The notes under the pieces are model-generated. The model did no database searches, was not told the DNA's origin, and saw only the letters and a program-made list of their open reading frames with translations. The translations under genes were made by a program, and so were the position numbers. DNA of 8,297 bases from Streptomyces violaceus (GTDB lineage Bacteria > Actinomycetota > Actinomycetes > Streptomycetales > Streptomycetaceae). This document shows positions 5,070 through 8,297 of this stretch, one piece after another; position 1 is the stretch's first letter; the number at the start of each line of letters is the position of its first letter. The DNA lies in contig KL569110.1 in assembly GCA_000715635.1 (NCBI GenBank), positions 8,070-16,366 on the forward strand, given 5' to 3'.

Positions 5070-6329
5070 ATGCCCACGAGGATCCTCCCGGCAGTCGGTG
5101 AAGCGGACGCCGTCCGGTCCATCACGACGCTGCTCAGCCAGCTCCCGGACGCCGAGCCGGTGGCCCCGGTGGGCGACTCCACCCAGCTCATCGACACCCT
5201 CGCGCGGCTCGCCGCCGAGTCCGTCGACGAACTGCCCGAGGTCGTGGTCGTGCACGAGCGGATCGGCCCGGTCCCCGCGCTGGAGCTGATCCGCGAGGTG
5301 GCCCTGCGCTTCCCGGCCGTCGGCGTCATCCTCGTCACCTCGGACGCGAGCCCCGGCCTCTTCCAGGCCGCCATGGACTACGGCGCCCGCGGCCTCGTCG
5401 CCCTGCCCCTGAGCTACGAGGAACTGGCCAGCCGCGTCCAGGCGGTCGCCCAGTGGTCCGTCGGCGTACGGCGGCACCTGGGCGCCGGCGGCGACGTCTT
5501 CACCGGCGTCGGAGGCACCGTCGTCACCGTCAGCGGCGCCAAGGGCGGTACCGGAGCCACCCTGACCGCCATCCAGCTGGCCCTGGCCGCCCAGGCCTCC
5601 GGCCGCAGCACGGCCCTGGTCGACATGGACCTCCAGACCGGTGACATCGCCTCCTACCTGGACGTCCAGTTCCGCCGCTCCGTCGTCGACCTGGCCGCCA
5701 TCACGGACATCTCCCCGCGCGTCCTGGCCGACGCGGTCTTCCGCCATGACACCGGCCTGGCCCTGCTGCTCGCCCCGGCCGAGGGGGAACGCGGCGAGGA
5801 CGTCACCGACCGCGCCGCCCGCCAGATCGTCAGCGCCCTGCGCTCCCGCTACGAGATCGTCGTCATCGACTGCGGCGCCCAGCTCGGCGGAGCCGGAGCG
5901 GCGGCCGTGGAGATGGCGGACCGGGCCCTGCTGATCACCACGCCGGACGTGGTCGCCGTACGGGGCGCCAAACGGGCGGTACGGATGTGGGACCGGCTGC
6001 AGATCCGCAAGGCCGAGGAGACGACCATCGTCGTGAACCGGCACAGCCGCGCCACGGAGATCCAGTCGCCCCTGATCCAGAAGATCACCGGCACGGCGGT
6101 CGCCGCCACCGTCGTCCCCGCCAACTTCAAGGAACTGCAGAGCGTGGTGGACGCGGGCCGCATCCACGAACTGGAGAACAAGAGCGCGGTGAAGCAGGCC
6201 CTGTGGGGCCTTGCGGGAGAACTGGGGTTGGTCAAGGTCCCCGACGGTGCGCAGAAGGCGGGCCGGGGGTTTCGGGGCGGCGACCGGGGGTCGGTGAGCT
6301 TTCGGCGGCGGAAGGACGGAGGGGGATGA
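5070..6329 (+). CDS. cpaE: CpaE/TadZ pilus localisation ATPase, MinD/ParA type
   Basis: This is a 419-aa protein. Residues 1 to about 135 resemble a degenerate response-regulator receiver domain (PEVVVVHERIG, then VGVILVTSDASPG and YGARGLVALPLS). A ParA/MinD-like ATPase follows. Its deviant Walker A is SGAKGGTGAT (155-164): the signature Lys158 is kept, but the usual second lysine is Ala163, as in many CpaE/TadZ proteins. VDMDLQTGD (184-192) is the Walker A' region and YEIVVID (261-267) the Walker B strand. TadZ/CpaE proteins place the Tad machine, often at a pole, on the cytoplasmic face of the membrane. The last 27 residues are Gly/Arg-rich and look disordered. The ATG at 5070 has GAGG 5 nt upstream. 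Its stop overlaps the next start (ATGA). Confidence 0.93.
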   Translation: MPTRILPAVGEADAVRSITTLLSQLPDAEPVAPVGDSTQLIDTLARLAAESVDELPEVVVVHERIGPVPALELIREVALRFPAVGVILVTSDASPGLFQAAMDYGARGLVALPLSYEELASRVQAVAQWSVGVRRHLGAGGDVFTGVGGTVVTVSGAKGGTGATLTAIQLALAAQASGRSTALVDMDLQTGDIASYLDVQFRRSVVDLAAITDISPRVLADAVFRHDTGLALLLAPAEGERGEDVTDRAARQIVSALRSRYEIVVIDCGAQLGGAGAAAVEMADRALLITTPDVVAVRGAKRAVRMWDRLQIRKAEETTIVVNRHSRATEIQSPLIQKITGTAVAATVVPANFKELQSVVDAGRIHELENKSAVKQALWGLAGELGLVKVPDGAQKAGRGFRGGDRGSVSFRRRKDGGG

Positions 6330-6718
6330 GGATGCGGGCGCCCTTGGCGCGGGATCGGGACCGGGGACAGGTCACCATCGAGTTCCTGGGCATGACACCG
6401 ACGATCATCGTGACGCTGGTAGTGCTGTGGCAGCTCGTGCTCGTGGGGTACACGTTCACGCTCGCGGGGAATGCTGCGGATGAGGCGGTGCGGGCGGGGA
6501 CGGCGGCGGAGTACGACCGTGAGGGCAAGTGCCAACAGGCGGGTCTGGACAAGCTGTCGGACGCGTGGCGGGCCGGCGCCGCGGTGAGCTGCGGGGGCTC
6601 CGGCTCCGGCTTCATCACCTCCGACGTCAAGCTCCAGGTCCCCGTCCTCTTCCCGGGCACGATCGCCTTCCCGTTCACGGTCAAGGGCCACGCGGGTGCG
6701 GTCGAGGAGGCGAAGTGA
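6326..6718 (+). CDS. TadE-like minor pseudopilin, first copy
   Basis: This 130-aa protein carries a class III prepilin signal: DRG|QVTIEFLG, with Gly14 at -1 and Glu19 at +5. A hydrophobic helix follows to about residue 42, then NAADEAVRAGTA, which is typical of TadE family proteins. The rest is a small extracytoplasmic domain with Cys69 and Cys89, a likely disulfide. TadE proteins are processed by a prepilin peptidase and act as minor components of Tad pilus biogenesis. The ATG at 6326 overlaps the cpaE stop by 4 nt. An in-frame ATG at 6332 is also possible, with GGAGG 9 nt upstream, and would remove two residues. The wobble position here favours G more than in its neighbours. Confidence 0.88.
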   Translation: MRMRAPLARDRDRGQVTIEFLGMTPTIIVTLVVLWQLVLVGYTFTLAGNAADEAVRAGTAAEYDREGKCQQAGLDKLSDAWRAGAAVSCGGSGSGFITSDVKLQVPVLFPGTIAFPFTVKGHAGAVEEAK

Positions 6719-6719
6719 G

Positions 6720-7079
6720 ATGTCGTACGACCGGAAAGTACGCGATCGCGGCCAGGTCGCCCTCGAGTACCTCGGGTTCCTCCCGATCCTGCTGCTCGTC
6801 GCCATGGCGGCCGTGCAGCTCGGCCTGATCGCCTACACGGCACAGCAGGCGGGGACGGCGGCGCGGGCGGGAGCGCGCAGTGCCTCGCTGAACCCCGGAA
6901 CCGCGCAGCAGGCCTGCGGGAACGCGGTCAGCGACTGGCTGGCCGACGGGACCTCCTGCTCGGGCGCGGAATCGGGCGAGGAGGTCACGGTCACCGCAAC
7001 TGTCGACATCCCGTCTCTCGTTCCCGGCTGGGACTTCGATCCGGCGCGCAAGACCGCCACGATGCCGCTCGACCACTGA
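6720..7079 (+). CDS. TadE/TadF-like minor pseudopilin, second copy
   Basis: This 119-aa protein begins with a class III prepilin signal: DRG|QVALEYLG, with Gly11 at -1, Glu16 at +5 and Tyr17 at +6. A hydrophobic helix (about 18-40) and QQAGTAARAGARSAS follow, the TadE-type helix continuation. The extracytoplasmic part is short, with Cys66 and Cys80 as a likely disulfide pair. It is related to the preceding gene in its N-terminal signal and helix but differs in the rest, so the pair may fill the TadE and TadF roles. The ATG starts one base after the preceding stop codon, with GAGGAGG 9 nt upstream. Positionally it belongs to the Tad operon. Confidence 0.87.
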   Translation: MSYDRKVRDRGQVALEYLGFLPILLLVAMAAVQLGLIAYTAQQAGTAARAGARSASLNPGTAQQACGNAVSDWLADGTSCSGAESGEEVTVTATVDIPSLVPGWDFDPARKTATMPLDH

Positions 7080-7107
7080 CCATCGGCGAACGAGGAGCAC
7101 CGGACCC

Positions 7108-8297
7108 ATGAGCCTGCGGGCACGCATCAACACCCCCGAGGAGAACGGCAACCGGGGCGAGGACGGCCACATGGTCGCCTCCTACCGGGCCAAGCTCCTG
7201 GAGGAGATCGACCTCGCGGAGATGAGTTCGCTGGCCGCCGCCGAGCGCAGGGCACGGCTGGAGCGGGTGCTCGGGCACATCATCAGCCGCGAGGGCCCGG
7301 TCCTGTCGACCGTGGAGCGCTCGCAGCTGATCCGCAGGGTGGTCGACGAGGCGCTCGGCCTGGGCATCCTGGAGCCGCTCCTGGAGGACGCCTCCATCAC
7401 CGAGATCATGGTGAACGGCCCGGACGCGATCTTCGTGGAACGCGGCGGCCGGGTCGAGCAACTGCCCCTGCGCTTCGCCTCGAACGACCAGCTCATGCAG
7501 ACGATCGAGCGGATCGTCTCGACGGTCAACCGGCGCGTCGACGAGTCGAACCCGATGGTCGACGCCCGCCTCCCGTCCGGCGAGCGCGTCAACGTCATCA
7601 TCCCGCCCCTGTCCCTGACGGGCGCCACCCTCACGATCCGGCGCTTCCCGCGCTCCTTCACGCTCCAGGAACTGATCGGCCTCGGCTCGCTCGACGAGCA
7701 CATGCTGTACCTGCTCGCGGGCCTGGTGCAGGCGAAGTTCAACGTCATCGTCTCGGGCGCGACGGGCACCGGTAAGACGACGCTGCTCAACGCGTTGTCG
7801 GGCCTGATCCCGGAGGGCGAGCGCATCATCACGATCGAGGACTCGGCGGAGCTCCAGCTCCAGCAGGCGCACGTGATCCGTCTGGAGTCCAGGCCTCCCA
7901 ACGTGGAGGGCAAGGGCCAGATCACCATCCGCGATCTGGTCCGCAACTCCCTCCGTATGCGCCCCGACCGGATCGTGGTCGGTGAGGTCCGCGGCGGCGA
8001 GTCCCTGGACATGCTCCAGGCGATGTCGACGGGGCACGACGGCTCGCTGGCCACCGTGCACGCCAACAGCGCGGAGGACGCGTTGATGCGGCTGCAGACC
8101 CTGGCGTCCATGTCGGACGTGGAGATCCCGTTCGTGGCGCTGCACGACCAGATCAACAGCGCGGTGGACGTGATCGTGCAGCTCACCCGCTTCGCCGACG
8201 GGGCCCGCCGCATCACCGAGATCGCGCTGCTCGAAAGCCACGGCAGCGAGCCGTACCGACTGATCACGGCCGCCCGTTTCGACGCCCAGCCGATGGC
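7108..8297 (+). CDS. cpaF: Tad secretion ATPase CpaF/TadA, 3' end cut off
   Basis: 396 codons are visible before the window ends. The helical N-terminal domain (about 1-90) is followed by the CpaF signature EDASITEIMVNGPDAIFVER (93-111 region), with RRVDESNPMVDARLPSGERV near 142-161. The ATPase core has Walker A GATGTGKT (217-224, Lys223), an Asp box IEDSAELQL (243-251), Walker B VVGEVRGGES (290-299, Glu293) and a His box GHDGSLATVHAN (309-320, His318). All catalytic motifs are intact. CpaF/TadA proteins hydrolyse ATP on the cytoplasmic face to drive Tad pilus assembly. The ATG at 7108 has GAGGAG 10 nt upstream, 28 nt after the preceding stop. The family commonly runs to about 430-450 aa here, so only the C-terminal tail should be missing. 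The tadB and tadC platform genes would be expected next. Confidence 0.95.
   Translation, partial: MSLRARINTPEENGNRGEDGHMVASYRAKLLEEIDLAEMSSLAAAERRARLERVLGHIISREGPVLSTVERSQLIRRVVDEALGLGILEPLLEDASITEIMVNGPDAIFVERGGRVEQLPLRFASNDQLMQTIERIVSTVNRRVDESNPMVDARLPSGERVNVIIPPLSLTGATLTIRRFPRSFTLQELIGLGSLDEHMLYLLAGLVQAKFNVIVSGATGTGKTTLLNALSGLIPEGERIITIEDSAELQLQQAHVIRLESRPPNVEGKGQITIRDLVRNSLRMRPDRIVVGEVRGGESLDMLQAMSTGHDGSLATVHANSAEDALMRLQTLASMSDVEIPFVALHDQINSAVDVIVQLTRFADGARRITEIALLESHGSEPYRLITAARFDAQPM

Noticed and set aside
5532..5561. Missing second Walker A lysine in CpaE read as an inactivating mutation
   Set aside because: The KGGxGAT form with the signature lysine kept is common in the CpaE/TadZ family, so it is a family trait rather than damage.
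4299..6167. A 622-aa open frame on the - strand opposite cpaB and cpaE
   Set aside because: It is a high-GC shadow frame. The opposing + frames have clear CpaB and CpaE domains, and this frame is Gly/Asp/Arg/Val-rich with no domain.
6991..8241. A 416-aa - strand open frame opposite cpaF
   Set aside because: The + frame encodes all CpaF ATPase motifs intact; the - frame is a compositional shadow.
1..8297. tRNA, rRNA, CRISPR arrays, insertion sequences or attachment sites
   Set aside because: I saw no regular spacer-repeat arrays, transposase motifs, terminal inverted repeats or tRNA-like cloverleaf sequences in the window.

Overview
The window is high-GC DNA with strong C/G wobble bias and long open shadow frames on both strands. 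It carries bldA-type TTA codon rarity and a chitinase-style DasR operator pair. Together these point to a Streptomyces or a close actinomycete relative. The main content is the front half of a Tad (tight adherence, type IVb/Flp pilus) assembly operon on the + strand, next to a divergent four-gene operon on the - strand. The - operon opens with an unusually large protein that carries a Flp-pilin-like N-terminus.

Layout, left to right. Positions 1-98 hold a promoter reading leftward, with two near-identical 12-bp TGGTCTGGACC(T/A) repeats around a TTGACA -35 box. It probably drives a gene that begins at the window edge (only about 16 codons visible). The - strand operon runs from 3066 down to 82. 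It encodes a 519-aa Flp-like pilin fused to a large extracytoplasmic domain, a 186-aa lipoprotein, a 143-aa DUF3592-like membrane protein and a 136-aa four-helix membrane protein. Gaps are 20 nt, 2 nt and a 1-nt stop/start overlap. Positions 3067-3415 are a divergent regulatory region with several inverted repeats. On the + strand follow a 288-aa protein of unknown function with a C-terminal zinc ribbon and a single TTA codon (3416-4282), CpaB/RcpC (4353-5060), CpaE/TadZ (5070-6329), two small TadE-like pseudopilins (6326-6718 and 6720-7079), and the secretion ATPase CpaF/TadA (from 7108, running off the right edge). The + genes from cpaB onward are tightly packed and look like one transcription unit.

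How the parts could work together. CpaF/TadA is expected to power assembly, CpaE/TadZ to localise the machine, and CpaB to act on the extracytoplasmic side. The two TadE-like proteins are minor pseudopilins processed by a prepilin peptidase. No peptidase, tadB/tadC platform gene or conventional short flp pilin gene lies in the window; some of these are probably just downstream. The 519-aa protein has a G|ATGTEY class III processing site, a hydrophobic pilin helix, and about 460 residues beyond it with a dockerin/EF-hand-type calcium loop. It is therefore a good candidate for a large Tad-exported minor pilin, tip adhesin or surface protein. That assignment is inference; the cleavage-site grammar and the gene context are seen directly.
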